From: Flavobacterium sp. CFS9
Lineage (GTDB): Bacteria; Bacteroidota; Bacteroidia; Flavobacteriales; Flavobacteriaceae
Assembly (NCBI RefSeq): GCF_041154745.1
Contig: NZ_AP031573.1
Span: 2,232,001 to 2,296,000, forward strand
Length of the DNA: 64,000 bases
Direction: 5' to 3'
Positions 54,446 through 64,000 of the stretch are shown here, piece after piece. The position numbers and the translations under genes are program-made. Each line of letters begins with the position of its first letter. Position 1 is the first letter of the stretch. Below the pieces are notes generated by a model that saw only the letters and a list, made by a program, of their open reading frames with translations, did no database searches and had not been told where the DNA came from.

Positions 54446-57409
54446 ATGAAAACAATTTACAAAAAGTTGTTATTTTTATTCCTCTTGTTGCCGTTTACTG
54501 TGTTGGCTCAAAGCACTTTAACCGGAACAGTTGTCGATTTGGCAACGGGACAACCAATCCCGGGAGTAAATGTAAATGTACAGGGTGCTCCTGGTGGAGC
54601 ATCAACAGATTTTGACGGTAAATTTCAGTTATCTAATGTGAAAAATGGGGACAAAATTTTGGTTTCATTTATCGGATACAAAACGTCAACTGTAATCTAT
54701 AATGGCCAAAAAACACTAAACGTTTCTCTGGAAGAAGATACCAATCAGCTTAAAGAAGTTGTGGTGCAGGTAGGTTACGGTACGGTTAAGAAAAAGGATG
54801 CAACAGGTTCAGTATCTCAAATTTCAGCCAAAGAATTTAACAAAGGAATTAACGTTACTCCGGAAAGTTTAATCGGTGGACGTATCGCTGGTGTGAATGT
54901 TGTTGGAGGAGGTGCTCCGGGAGCTAAAGCCGATATCAGAATTCGTGGAGGATCTTCTTTAAGTGCTTCTAATGATCCGTTAATTATTTTAGACGGACTA
55001 CCATTAAGTAATGCTGTGCCAAGTGGTGCCACAAGTATTCTGTCAACAATTGATCCTAATGATATTGAGTCTTTTACGGTTCTTAAAGATGCATCAGCAG
55101 CAGCTATTTATGGCTCTCGTGCAGCAAATGGTGTAATTGTTATTACGACTAAAAAAGGAACAAAAGGTGGAGTGAAGGTTAATTTTAGCTCTCAGGTTGG
55201 TATTAATACAGTAGCCAATACAGTAGATGTTTTAAGTGCAGATCAATTCCGTGCTGTCGTAAATGCAAAAGGTACACCGCAGCAAAAAGCGACATTAGGA
55301 ACAGCAAACACAAATTGGCAGGACGAAATCTTTCACACAGCACTTACAACAAACAATAATATTTCGGTAAGTGGTGCTTTGTTTAATAAATTACCAGTAC
55401 GTTTATCTGTTGGAAATGTAGATAATCCTGGAATCCTAAGAAATACTTCTTTTGAAAGAACTACGACATCGATATCGTTAAATCCGGTATTATTTGACAA
55501 TCACTTAAAAATTGACATTAGCGGAAACATTGCATTTGCTAAAAATCAATTTCAGGATGAAGGAGGAGTAATTGGAAGCGCATTAGCTTTTGATCCTACG
55601 CAGTCTGTTTATCAGGAAGGTTCTCGTTATGGAGGTTATTTTGAATGGTTGGAAGCAAATGGTAATGTACCTTTATTACCGGCCAGAAATCCTGTAGCCA
55701 GATTAAATCAGGAAGATAAAAGAGCTACTTCTACCAGAAAATGGGGTAATATTAGTGTAGATTATAAATTTCATTTCTTTGAAGATTTAAGAATTATTGC
55801 TGAAGCCGGTATTGATAGATTCAGCAGCAACGGGTATAATCGACAAAGTACAGAAAGTATTCTGGGATACCAGCCAAATGTTTTTAGTAGTGGGAATTGG
55901 ATAAACTTAGGAAATTACAACTCCTATACAGATGATCTTCAAAATAAAAATCTAAACACTTACTTTAACTATACAAAAAGTTTAGGAAAGTTTAAAATCG
56001 ACGCTACTGCTGGATATAACTACCAGTTATTTCAAAAAGAGAAGTATTCTTCAGGAGAAGTTAGACAGCCAAATCCAAATGAGGACGTAGCAACTGACCC
56101 GGATGTTAATCTTCAGTCTTATTTTGGACGTTTGACTTTAAATTACGACAGTCGTTATTTATTGACTTTAAACTATAGAAGAGACGGAACTTCTCGTTTC
56201 TCTAAAGAGAACAGATGGGGTAATTTTGGTGGAGCAGCTTTTGCATGGAATGTTGCAGAAGAATCATTCCTGAAAGGAAATAGTACATTGTCCAGTTTAA
56301 AATTAAGAGTAGGATATGGTACTACCGGACAGCAAGACATTACGTCTGCGTATGACTTTTTACCAAGAGTAACTTTAGGAACTATTAATTCTCAATACAT
56401 TTTCGGAAATACAGTTTACCCAACAGCAAGACCGGAAGGATATAATACAAGTATCAAATGGGAAGAATTGGCCGAAACTAATATAGGAGTCGATTTTGGA
56501 TTTTTTAACGACAGAATTACAGGTACGGTAAACTATTTTGATAAAAAATCAAGTGATTTGTTAGCGGATGTTTTGGTTCCGGACGGAGCGAATTTAAGAA
56601 ATCAGGGATTTAATAATATCGGAAGTTTTGAAACAAAAGGGGTTGAGTTTAGTATTCAGTCGGATATTGTGAAAAACGATAATCTGACTTGGAATGTTGC
56701 TTTTAATGCTACTTATCTTCACCAGAAAATTACAAATTTAGGAACTACAATACCAGGTTTTACAGGATATATTGTAGGGGATAATATTGCAGGAGGATCC
56801 GGGAATAAAATCCTTATTAATTCTGTGGGGTATGCACCAAATTCATTCTTTGTTTATGAACAATTGTATGATTCGAACAAAAAACCAATTGAAGGAGCTT
56901 ATGCAGACAGAAATGGGGACGGAAAAATTGACGACGGAGATCGCTACAAATATCACAAACCATCAGCAGATTACACTTTTGGATTATTCTCTACTTTAAA
57001 CTACAAGAAGTTTGATTTTACAATGAACTGGAGAGCCAGTTTAGGGAATTATATTTATGATAACGTAAGCTCAGACAAAGGATATTTACTGGCAGGATTG
57101 AGAAGACAATCTGATTTAGGAAACATCAGTTCTGATTACAATAACACGGGATTCGTAACGAACAACAACTACTTGTCTAATTATTTTGTAAAAGATGCTT
57201 CTTTTATAAAATTAGATAATGTTACTCTGGGGTATACCCTTGATAAGGCACTATTAAAAGACGTTTCTTTAAGATTCACTGGTGGAGTGCAAAATGTTTT
57301 TGTACTTACAAAGTATGGTGGTCTGGATCCGGAGAAATTTAACGGAATAGATAACAATGTTTATCCAAGAGCCCGAACTTTCATATTTGGTGTAAATGCA
57401 AGTTTCTAA
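54446..57409 (+). CDS. susC: SusC/RagA family TonB-linked outer membrane protein
   Basis: 987 residues. Signal peptide to about 21 (LPFTVLAQS), a CarboxypepD regulatory-like domain at about 25-100, a plug with RGGSSLSASNDPLIILDGLPL (about 168-187), and a long beta barrel ending FIFGVNASF. SusC-type proteins import oligosaccharides in pairs with a SusD lipoprotein. It is the first gene of the + strand block, with its own promoter and operator. The following SusD gene starts 37 bases downstream. Confidence 0.95.
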   Translation: MKTIYKKLLFLFLLLPFTVLAQSTLTGTVVDLATGQPIPGVNVNVQGAPGGASTDFDGKFQLSNVKNGDKILVSFIGYKTSTVIYNGQKTLNVSLEEDTNQLKEVVVQVGYGTVKKKDATGSVSQISAKEFNKGINVTPESLIGGRIAGVNVVGGGAPGAKADIRIRGGSSLSASNDPLIILDGLPLSNAVPSGATSILSTIDPNDIESFTVLKDASAAAIYGSRAANGVIVITTKKGTKGGVKVNFSSQVGINTVANTVDVLSADQFRAVVNAKGTPQQKATLGTANTNWQDEIFHTALTTNNNISVSGALFNKLPVRLSVGNVDNPGILRNTSFERTTTSISLNPVLFDNHLKIDISGNIAFAKNQFQDEGGVIGSALAFDPTQSVYQEGSRYGGYFEWLEANGNVPLLPARNPVARLNQEDKRATSTRKWGNISVDYKFHFFEDLRIIAEAGIDRFSSNGYNRQSTESILGYQPNVFSSGNWINLGNYNSYTDDLQNKNLNTYFNYTKSLGKFKIDATAGYNYQLFQKEKYSSGEVRQPNPNEDVATDPDVNLQSYFGRLTLNYDSRYLLTLNYRRDGTSRFSKENRWGNFGGAAFAWNVAEESFLKGNSTLSSLKLRVGYGTTGQQDITSAYDFLPRVTLGTINSQYIFGNTVYPTARPEGYNTSIKWEELAETNIGVDFGFFNDRITGTVNYFDKKSSDLLADVLVPDGANLRNQGFNNIGSFETKGVEFSIQSDIVKNDNLTWNVAFNATYLHQKITNLGTTIPGFTGYIVGDNIAGGSGNKILINSVGYAPNSFFVYEQLYDSNKKPIEGAYADRNGDGKIDDGDRYKYHKPSADYTFGLFSTLNYKKFDFTMNWRASLGNYIYDNVSSDKGYLLAGLRRQSDLGNISSDYNNTGFVTNNNYLSNYFVKDASFIKLDNVTLGYTLDKALLKDVSLRFTGGVQNVFVLTKYGGLDPEKFNGIDNNVYPRARTFIFGVNASF

Positions 57410-57446
57410 TAGTACATTAAAAAACAAAAATTTAAAACATACAAAA

Positions 57447-59075
57447 ATGAAAATATCATTTAAATACATATCTTATTTTCTCCTATTTATTTTAGGATTG
57501 AATCTGACACTTACTTCATGTACTGGCGATCTGGACGTGACGCCTAAAGATGATGATGAATTTCTTTCTGAAGCTTTCTATAAAGATCCTGCTTCATACA
57601 AGCAAGTATTGGCAAAATTATATGCCGGATTGTATGTAGGTGGTAATGATGGTGACGGTGATGCCAATACACCTGGAAAGAACCCTGATATAGCGGGAAT
57701 AGGTGGTGATTTTAGCAGTTACTTAAGATTGCTTTTTGTAACACAGGAATTTCCTACTGACGAAGCAATTATCGCGTGGGCTGATGGTAATTTACCAAGT
57801 TTAAATGGGCAAACCTGGTCTGCAGATAATGAGTTCTTGTATGGAACTTTTTCCAGAGCATTCTATCATATTAGTGTAGCCAATGAGTTTTTGAGACAAA
57901 CTACTGATGAAAAATTGACTGCCAGAGGAGTTGATGCTAATTTAAAAGCTCAAATAGCTGCATTTAGAGCTGAAGCTCGTTTCCTAAGAGCATTTTCATA
58001 CTACAATTTAATGGATTTGTTCGGGAATGTGCCAATCACTACTGAAAACGACCCTGTTGGATTCTTTTATCCGGTACAAAAATCAAGAGCTGAAGTTTTT
58101 GCTTTTATCGAATCGGAGTTAAAAGATATCGATGCCAGTCTGGTAGCTTCTAAGCAAAATGAATATGGAAGAGTTGATAAAACAGCGGCTAAGTTTTTAT
58201 TAGCACAAATTTATCTGAATTCAAAAGTTTATACAGGAACAGATAGAAATAATGAAGCAGCGGTTGTATGTAAAGATATTATTGATAATTCACAATATAC
58301 TTTTGCCAATATACCGTACAAAAATTTATTTTCGGCAGATAACAATAGAAACGGAGCTCAAAACGAATTTATTTTCCCTGTTGTAAGTGATGGAAATGCG
58401 ATTAGAGCTACAGGTGGTGGAATGAGTTTTATACTTCATGCTTCTATAGGTGGTAGTATGGATGCGGCTGCTCAGGGAATGAATGGTGGCTGGGCAGGAA
58501 TTAGAACTCGTAAAGAGTTTGTTGCTCTTTTTCCGGATGCAACTGCAACAGGCGACAAAAGAGGGACTTTTTATACTAAAGGACAAAATTTAGATATTGC
58601 CAGAGTTGACATTTTTACCGAAGGATATGCAGTTACGAAATATACAAACGTAAATTCTGACGGAACTGCAGCGCAAAGAAATGATATTCCAGATACAGAT
58701 TTTCCAATGTACAGATTATCAGATGTGTATTTAATGTATGCAGAAGCTGCTGTAAGAGGAGCAAGCGCGGCTAACATTGCTACAGCTGTAGGATATGTGA
58801 ATAAAATTAGAACCAGAGCGGGGGCTGCAACAATTGCAGCTTCTGATCTGACACTAGATTTTATCTTAAATGAAAGAGGAAGAGAATTGTTTTGGGAATG
58901 TCACAGAAGAACCGATTTAATTCGTTTTGGAAAATTCACAGGAGGATCTAAAATCTGGCAGTGGAAAGGCGGAGTTATGAACGGTAGTGCTACAGATCCT
59001 TCCAGAGATTTGATGCCAATTCCTTTAAAAACAATTCAGGCAAATCCAACTTTAAAACAAAATCCAGGATACTAA
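57447..59075 (+). CDS. susD: SusD/RagB family outer membrane lipoprotein
   Basis: 542 residues from the ATG at 57447; the longer frame upstream overlaps the susC stop and lacks a signal. A lipobox ends at Cys 25 (LTLTSC). The TPR-like SusD core includes AQIAAFRAEARFLRAFSYYNLMDLFGNVP (about 166-196) and the C-terminal RGRELFWECHRRTDLIRFGKF. It binds starch oligomers on the cell surface and acts as lid for SusC. Confidence 0.95.
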   Translation: MKISFKYISYFLLFILGLNLTLTSCTGDLDVTPKDDDEFLSEAFYKDPASYKQVLAKLYAGLYVGGNDGDGDANTPGKNPDIAGIGGDFSSYLRLLFVTQEFPTDEAIIAWADGNLPSLNGQTWSADNEFLYGTFSRAFYHISVANEFLRQTTDEKLTARGVDANLKAQIAAFRAEARFLRAFSYYNLMDLFGNVPITTENDPVGFFYPVQKSRAEVFAFIESELKDIDASLVASKQNEYGRVDKTAAKFLLAQIYLNSKVYTGTDRNNEAAVVCKDIIDNSQYTFANIPYKNLFSADNNRNGAQNEFIFPVVSDGNAIRATGGGMSFILHASIGGSMDAAAQGMNGGWAGIRTRKEFVALFPDATATGDKRGTFYTKGQNLDIARVDIFTEGYAVTKYTNVNSDGTAAQRNDIPDTDFPMYRLSDVYLMYAEAAVRGASAANIATAVGYVNKIRTRAGAATIAASDLTLDFILNERGRELFWECHRRTDLIRFGKFTGGSKIWQWKGGVMNGSATDPSRDLMPIPLKTIQANPTLKQNPGY

Positions 59076-59098
59076 CTAACCTTATAAAAAATAATAAA

Positions 59099-59851
59099 AT
59101 GAAAAATATATATAGAATTTTACTTGCATTCGTTGGTGTACTAACGGTATCATGTAATGCGGATGATGTACAAGACAGACCAGTAATTGAAGCGGCAACG
59201 GCACCGGTATTATTAACTCCAAAATCAGATTTTAGCATTGTGCTTCAGAATACAAATGCTGCAAATGCTGCAACAACATTTGTGTGGGATGATGCTCAGT
59301 ATAACGGAACTCATACTGTTGTGACTTATAGTCTGGAAATGGCTGCTGCAGGAACTAATTTTAAAACTCCAACTGTAGTGGCTACAACAACCGATAAATT
59401 TAAAAGTTTTACAGTGGCAGACTTGAATTCAGCTTGTTTAAATGCAGGTTTTGCTCCATTTAAGGCAGCTCAGATTGATGTACGTGTTAAATCTTCCCTG
59501 GGAACAACAGGTTCAGTAAGTCAGGTTTCAAATTTTTATACGATTACAGCAACTCCATACCCGGCTTGGCCAAATTGGGGTATTATTGGTTCTGCAACTC
59601 CTAACGGATGGAATGATCCTGACACCAATTTAGATTATGATTTAAGTACTAAAAAATATTCTTATGTTGGACCATTAACAGTAGGAGAAATCAAATTTAG
59701 ACTAGATGATTCATGGGGTACTAACTTTGGAGATGATGGTAATGATTTAACATTAGATGCCGGAGGTGCTAATATTCCAATTACAGTAGCTGGAAATTAT
59801 ACTATTGTTATTGATTTTACAGCTAAAACTTATACTATTAAAAAGAATTAG
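59099..59851 (+). CDS. susE: SusE/SusF-type outer membrane lipoprotein
   Basis: 250 residues. Lipobox Cys 19 (GVLTVSC). An N-terminal SusE-type domain (about 30-145, with VLLTPKSDFSIVLQNT) is followed by a SusF/SusE starch-binding-like domain (NWGIIGSATPNGWNDPDTNL at about 160-179 and YTIVIDFTAKTYTIKK at the end). It would bind starch outside the cell. It is shorter than Bacteroides SusE/SusF, carrying one binding module. A terminator follows. Confidence 0.88.
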   Translation: MKNIYRILLAFVGVLTVSCNADDVQDRPVIEAATAPVLLTPKSDFSIVLQNTNAANAATTFVWDDAQYNGTHTVVTYSLEMAAAGTNFKTPTVVATTTDKFKSFTVADLNSACLNAGFAPFKAAQIDVRVKSSLGTTGSVSQVSNFYTITATPYPAWPNWGIIGSATPNGWNDPDTNLDYDLSTKKYSYVGPLTVGEIKFRLDDSWGTNFGDDGNDLTLDAGGANIPITVAGNYTIVIDFTAKTYTIKKN

Positions 59852-59866
59852 ATTTAGAAAATCGAA

Positions 59867-59897
59867 AAGGGCTATCTGTTAGAAGATAGCCCTTTTT
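59867..59897 (+). terminator. Terminator after susE
   Basis: AAGGGCTATCT pairs with AGATAGCCCTT around a GTTAGA loop and is followed by T7, 30 bases before the amylase gene, so that gene may have separate control or rely on read-through. Confidence 0.85.
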
Positions 59898-59929
59898 TTA
59901 GTCCGACTAACTAACCAATCAACCACATT

Positions 59930-62803
59930 ATGAAAAAAACTTTACTATTGATCACATTTTTGTGGTCCGTGGCTACTTTTGCCCAATCACAAACGATAAC
60001 TTACTCCATAAGTCCGCCAACTTTTGAAGATACCACTTCTATAACTATTACGGTTAACGGAAATAGTATCAACGAAGGCAGCTGGTCAGTAACCGGAAAT
60101 GCACTGTATCTTTGGTCATGGTCGTATGATGTTAATGATATAAATCAATTGGATTCACCGTCGAACGGATCCTGGACAGCCTCTAATGAAGCAGCCAGAT
60201 TTACATATGATTCAGCAACGGATACGTATACTAAAACCTTAACGCCATCGGTTTATTTTAATAGAAACGGAATTGGGAGAATAGGTTTTTTGGTAAAAGC
60301 GAAAGACGGAACAGGAGATAAAAAATCGCAGGATATCCAGGTTGAAGTAGGAACTTTTCAGGTAAGCCTCACCAGTCCTGCAGAAAATAGCACAACAATT
60401 ATTGCTTCAGGTGCAAATTTTAATATTGCGGCCACCAATACAAACGGTGCGGCAAGCTACATTTTGAAGTCAAACGGGGCTACCATTAATACCATTACAA
60501 GTACGACAAGTTATTCTTATTCTCATTCAAATATTACAAGTAATCAAAGTTATGAACTGAGTGTGACTCAGGGAGCAACTATTATTGTAAAGAAATTTTC
60601 TGTAGTAGTAAATCCAAATACGGTTTCAGAAGCAATGCCGATAGGCTTGGTTGATGGAATAAATTATAATTCGTCCGATGCCACAAAAGCAACTTTGGTT
60701 TTAGACGCACCCTTAAAAGACTTTGTTTATATAGCGGGAAGTTTTAATAATTGGCAACCGTCATCGGCTTATGCTATGAAAAAAGACCCTGCTTCAGGTA
60801 AATTCTGGTTAGAATTAACTGGATTGGTTTCAGGCGCAAACAATACTTATCAATATTGGGTAGTGGATGCAACACCATTGACGAATTCCCCTTCGATGGT
60901 AAAAACTGCCGATCCGTATTCCACTTTAGTATTGTCTCCTTATGATGATTCCTCTATTCCTGCAACTTCTTACCCCAATATGCCTGTTTATCCGGCAGGA
61001 CAGAACTTTGAGGTGACCGTTTTAAAAACAGGACAAACACCGTACAATTGGCAGGTGACCAATTTTGTAAAACCTGAAAAAGAAAAGCTAGTAGTTTACG
61101 AAGTTTTAGTTCGTGATTTTGATGCAGCCAAAAATTATCAAAGTCTGATAGACCGTATCGATTATTTCAAAAATCTTAAAATAAACGCAATCGAATTAAT
61201 GCCGGTAATGGAGTTCGAAGGTAATGAAAGCTGGGGATACAATACCTCGTTTCATATGGCTTTGGATAAATTTTACGGGACTTCAGATAAGTTAAAAGAA
61301 TTCATTGACTTGTGTCATCAAAATGGAATTGCGGTAATTCTGGATGTTGCCTTAAATCATGCTTTTGGAAGAAATCCGATGGTGAGAATGTGGATGAATG
61401 ATCCGGATGGGGACGGTTTTGGTTCGCCAACTGCTGAAAATCCATATTTTAATACCGTTGCCAAACATGCTTATAATGTAGGAGAAGATTTCAATCACCA
61501 GTCGTTAAAAACGCAGAATTATGTTGATCGTGTCGTTAAACAATGGATTGAAGAGTATAAAATTGACGGTTTCCGTTGGGATTTAACCAAAGGTTTTACA
61601 CAAAATTGTACGGCTTCTGATGGAGTCTGTACGGATGCTTATCAACAGGACAGAGTAGATGTCTTAAAGAAATATGCTGATTATTCATGGAGTCTCGATC
61701 CTACACATTATACTATTTTTGAACACCTGGGATCCGATACCGAGGAAAAAGAATGGGCCAATTACAGAATTGCCGAAACACCTTCTAAAGGAGTCATGAT
61801 GTGGGGGAAAATGACAGGGCCTTACAATCAACTGTCAATGGGCTATGCAAATGAGAGCAATATCTCAAGGATGGCCAGTAGCAGTCATGGTTTTACAGCA
61901 AACCGATTAATGGGATATGCTGAAAGTCATGATGAAGAACGTTTGATGTATAAAAATATACAATACGGAAATTCAGGAACAGGATATAATGTAAAAACGT
62001 TAGACACTGCATTGTCCAGAATGTCGGCAATTGGTGCCGTTTCACTATTAGTTCCGGGACCAAAAATGATTTGGCATTTTGGAGAATTAGGATGGGAGAA
62101 TTCTATTTTTACCTGTAGCAATAATTCTGTCAATACCGATTTTGATGCCATAGGGGGCGATTGTAAACTCGACACAAAACCACAGCCTCAATGGGTTAAT
62201 AACTGGCTGGGTAATTCAGCACGCAGTAAAATTTACAACGACTGGGCAAAGATGATTACTCTGAAAATAAAGGAGCCTGTTTTTTTGGGAACTCCCGTAA
62301 TTGCAAACGCAAATTCGTTATCAGTTAATATTAAAATTACCAATTCGGCCTTGTCTTCAACTCAGTTAAAGGATGTTTTAATAATAGCAAATTTTGACGT
62401 TACTGCTCAAAATGTTCCAACAGGTTTTCAATATACAGGTACCTGGTATGATTTGATGGACAATACTACGATTAATGTTACAGATGTAAATGCCCCCTTA
62501 AATCTTCCTGCAGGAGAGTATAGAATTTATGGTAATAAAGCAGCAAATTTAGCCATTAAAGATTTTGAAAAAGGAAGCGCAGTTCATTTGTACCCCAATC
62601 CGGTTACAGATTATTTTACTTTAGATGTGCCAGTATCAAAAGTTCAGGTCTATGCAGTTTCAGGCCAACTCGTAAAAAGCTTTGGCATCAAAGAAAATAG
62701 GGATTCTCAGTTTGCTGTAAGCGATTTGAAAACAGGTTTATACTTTGTTAAAGCAGTTGATGAGAATGGACATACTCAGGTAATGAAGTTTATTAAAAAG
62801 TAA
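59930..62803 (+). CDS. Extracellular GH13 alpha-amylase with E-set/CBM48 module and T9SS signal
   Basis: 957 residues. Signal peptide to about 18, an N-terminal beta-rich region (about 20-240), a CBM48-like E-set module (AGSFNNWQPSSAYAM at about 267-281), and a GH13 barrel (about 380-760) with DGFRWDLTKGF (nucleophile), IFEHLG (acid/base) and AESHDEER (third Asp). The C-terminal about 80 residues, from LYPNPVTDYFTL to the end MKFIKK, are a type A T9SS sorting domain, so the enzyme is secreted or surface-attached. It fills the SusG role: surface starch cleavage. Confidence 0.95.
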   Translation: MKKTLLLITFLWSVATFAQSQTITYSISPPTFEDTTSITITVNGNSINEGSWSVTGNALYLWSWSYDVNDINQLDSPSNGSWTASNEAARFTYDSATDTYTKTLTPSVYFNRNGIGRIGFLVKAKDGTGDKKSQDIQVEVGTFQVSLTSPAENSTTIIASGANFNIAATNTNGAASYILKSNGATINTITSTTSYSYSHSNITSNQSYELSVTQGATIIVKKFSVVVNPNTVSEAMPIGLVDGINYNSSDATKATLVLDAPLKDFVYIAGSFNNWQPSSAYAMKKDPASGKFWLELTGLVSGANNTYQYWVVDATPLTNSPSMVKTADPYSTLVLSPYDDSSIPATSYPNMPVYPAGQNFEVTVLKTGQTPYNWQVTNFVKPEKEKLVVYEVLVRDFDAAKNYQSLIDRIDYFKNLKINAIELMPVMEFEGNESWGYNTSFHMALDKFYGTSDKLKEFIDLCHQNGIAVILDVALNHAFGRNPMVRMWMNDPDGDGFGSPTAENPYFNTVAKHAYNVGEDFNHQSLKTQNYVDRVVKQWIEEYKIDGFRWDLTKGFTQNCTASDGVCTDAYQQDRVDVLKKYADYSWSLDPTHYTIFEHLGSDTEEKEWANYRIAETPSKGVMMWGKMTGPYNQLSMGYANESNISRMASSSHGFTANRLMGYAESHDEERLMYKNIQYGNSGTGYNVKTLDTALSRMSAIGAVSLLVPGPKMIWHFGELGWENSIFTCSNNSVNTDFDAIGGDCKLDTKPQPQWVNNWLGNSARSKIYNDWAKMITLKIKEPVFLGTPVIANANSLSVNIKITNSALSSTQLKDVLIIANFDVTAQNVPTGFQYTGTWYDLMDNTTINVTDVNAPLNLPAGEYRIYGNKAANLAIKDFEKGSAVHLYPNPVTDYFTLDVPVSKVQVYAVSGQLVKSFGIKENRDSQFAVSDLKTGLYFVKAVDENGHTQVMKFIKK

Positions 62804-62867
62804 TTTATCGAAATAAATAGAAAATGTAACTGACGGGTAAAAGATTTTTGGTTTTGTTAGTGGTGAG

Positions 62868-62900
62868 AAAGGACTGTCAGTTTTTAGACAGTCCTTTCGT
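62868..62900. terminator. Convergent terminator
   Basis: AAAGGACTGTC and GACAGTCCTTT form an 11-bp perfect stem between the amylase (+) and the small membrane gene (-), with T-rich flanks. Confidence 0.85.
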
Positions 62901-62903
62901 TTT

Positions 62904-63137
62904 TTATGATCTTTTTATTTTAGTATTGTATTCCCCTGCTACAGCAAAATAGCCAAAAGTACCTAGCCCCAAAACAATTAATGGAGTGAGAATGAAAAGA
63001 ATAATGATTCCGAATACAAGATCGTCTTGTTTGTCTGAAAGCAGTTTAGGTAAGCCAAATTCGAAAATGCAGAAATAAGTCGCTGCAATTGCCAGTATAA
63101 TCCACAGAACACCTAAAGCTTGTTTGATTGAATTCAT
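62904..63137 (-). CDS. Small membrane protein next to an MFS transporter
   Basis: 77 residues from the ATG at 63137; a longer frame upstream overlaps the transporter stop and lacks sense. Two hydrophobic segments are seen (about 7-27 and 42-68). Similar short proteins of this kind often follow MFS transporter genes in Flavobacterium (DUF6814-like, tentative). It lies 10 bases after the transporter stop, so one transcript is likely. Confidence 0.7.
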   Translation of the reverse strand: MNSIKQALGVLWIILAIAATYFCIFEFGLPKLLSDKQDDLVFGIIILFILTPLIVLGLGTFGYFAVAGEYNTKIKRS

Positions 63138-63147
63138 AAATAATATA

Positions 63148-64000
63148 TTAAAGGTGATTTGTTTTATTTTTATTTTCGATGTAAACCATGCCAATTACAA
63201 AACATACCGAGGCTATAATAATGGGGTACCAAAGTCCGTCAAGATAAAAATCTTCTTTTTCGGCAGCTTTAGCATGAGTTACAAAATAAGTTGAAATTGC
63301 GGGGAGTAAACCGCCAAAAATTCCGTTCCCTACATGATAAGGAAGTGACATCGAAGTATATCTGATTTTAGTTGGAAACAGTTCAACTAAAAACGCTGCA
63401 ATGGGGCCGTAAACCATAGTAACAAATAAAACCTGAATGAAAACTAAGAAAATTAAAGCCCATTCATCATTAGAATTGATATTTATAATAACACTGCTCT
63501 GAGATTCTTTTTTATCCGCAAAGTTTGTTTTCTTTTCTGTATACGTAGTTCCGTCCGTATAGGTTTTTGAAATCGTGGTAATGGTTTGATTTTCTTTAAA
63601 AATAGCTGTAGTTATAGTTGTTTTCTCGGCTATTTCGGTCTTGTATTTTAGATCGGTGATGTTGTACATCTTTTTGTAAATGGGTCTGTAAAACAAAATA
63701 GCGAGCAGCATTCCGCCCATCATAATGTGTTTACGTCCTATTTTATCACTCAGCCATCCAAAAAAAATAAAGAATGGAGTTCCGAACAACAATGCGATTC
63801 CCAGTAATTCATCTACTTGCGACGAATTAATATTCATCACAGTTTTCATAAAACTCATGGCGTAGAATTGCCCCGTGTACCAAACAACACCCTGGCCCAT
63901 AGTGGCGCCGAACAACGCGAGTAAAACGAATTTCAGGTTATATCGATTCCCAAAACTTTCCTTTAAAGGATTGGTACTTGTTGTTCCTTCTTTTTTAGCT
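63148..64000 (-). CDS. MFS transporter, metabolite:H+ symporter type, C-terminal part (cut by window edge)
   Basis: The open frame continues to the right end of the window without a stop; only the C-terminal 283 residues are visible. It has GQGVVWYTGQFYAMSFM and FGWLSDKIGRKHIMMGGM, the latter being the conserved MFS loop motif, and about six hydrophobic segments. An odd polar insert of about 70 residues (about 85-150 of the visible part) lies between the segments. The MHS type (ShiA/ProP-like) transports organic acids or osmolytes; the substrate here is unknown. Confidence 0.8.
   Translation of the reverse strand, partial: AKKEGTTSTNPLKESFGNRYNLKFVLLALFGATMGQGVVWYTGQFYAMSFMKTVMNINSSQVDELLGIALLFGTPFFIFFGWLSDKIGRKHIMMGGMLLAILFYRPIYKKMYNITDLKYKTEIAEKTTITTAIFKENQTITTISKTYTDGTTYTEKKTNFADKKESQSSVIININSNDEWALIFLVFIQVLFVTMVYGPIAAFLVELFPTKIRYTSMSLPYHVGNGIFGGLLPAISTYFVTHAKAAEKEDFYLDGLWYPIIIASVCFVIGMVYIENKNKTNHL

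Overview
This is chromosomal DNA of a Flavobacterium-like member of the Bacteroidota. Evidence seen directly: a low-GC, AT-rich background; Bacteroidota-type promoters (TTG, an 18-19 bp gap, then TAnnTTTG) in front of tRNA and protein genes; SusC/SusD and other TonB-dependent receptors; a type IX secretion (T9SS) C-terminal signal on an amylase; and a mevalonate pathway operon. The exact species is inference; gene content resembles Flavobacterium johnsoniae.

Layout. 1-209 holds the N-terminus of a C5 DNA methyltransferase cut by the window edge. 0.4-7.1 kb carries an AsmA-like protein, thioredoxin, an M1 aminopeptidase and a DUF58 protein. 7.2-7.9 kb has two near-identical tRNA-Asp genes, each with its own promoter and terminator. 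8.1-13.3 kb is an AraC regulator followed by a tripartite (TolC/HlyD/MFS) drug efflux operon. 13.6-14.4 kb has a divergent XRE regulator and small ORF around an 18-bp palindrome, then tRNA-Leu. 14.5-31.6 kb is housekeeping and accessory metabolism: M20 dipeptidase, saccharopine dehydrogenase-like protein, PEP carboxykinase, a TonB receptor plus beta-propeller phytase pair, small DUF proteins, a GxxExxY gene between inverted repeats, HemW and RuvC. 31.6-35.2 kb has a flippase-like protein, a glycosyltransferase and small membrane or lipoproteins. 36.1-41.2 kb is a mevalonate and isoprenoid operon (mvaD, mevalonate kinase, UbiA prenyltransferase) that contains a ParE-type toxin-antitoxin pair. 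44.0-62.8 kb is a complete starch/maltose utilisation locus.

In the starch locus, SusC/SusD/SusE and a T9SS-secreted GH13 amylase (+ strand) would bind and cut starch outside the cell. The divergent block (- strand: MFS sugar transporter, beta-phosphoglucomutase, GH65 maltose phosphorylase, GH97 alpha-glucosidase, GH13 SusA-like enzyme) would finish degradation, take up maltose and feed it to glucose 6-phosphate. A LacI-family regulator lies between the blocks, and a 12-bp CG-centred palindrome overlaps the -33 element of the susC promoter.

The most unusual feature is a dense set of short dispersed repeats, many of them inverted, filling most intergenic gaps. At least four families are visible. 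One flanks the GxxExxY gene as a perfect 29-bp inverted repeat; others have entered reading frames in phase (a cyclase-family hydrolase and a glycosyltransferase); a further one forms a 140-bp tandem array where the promoter of the SusA-like gene should be. No CRISPR array, rRNA, prophage or canonical transposase gene was seen.
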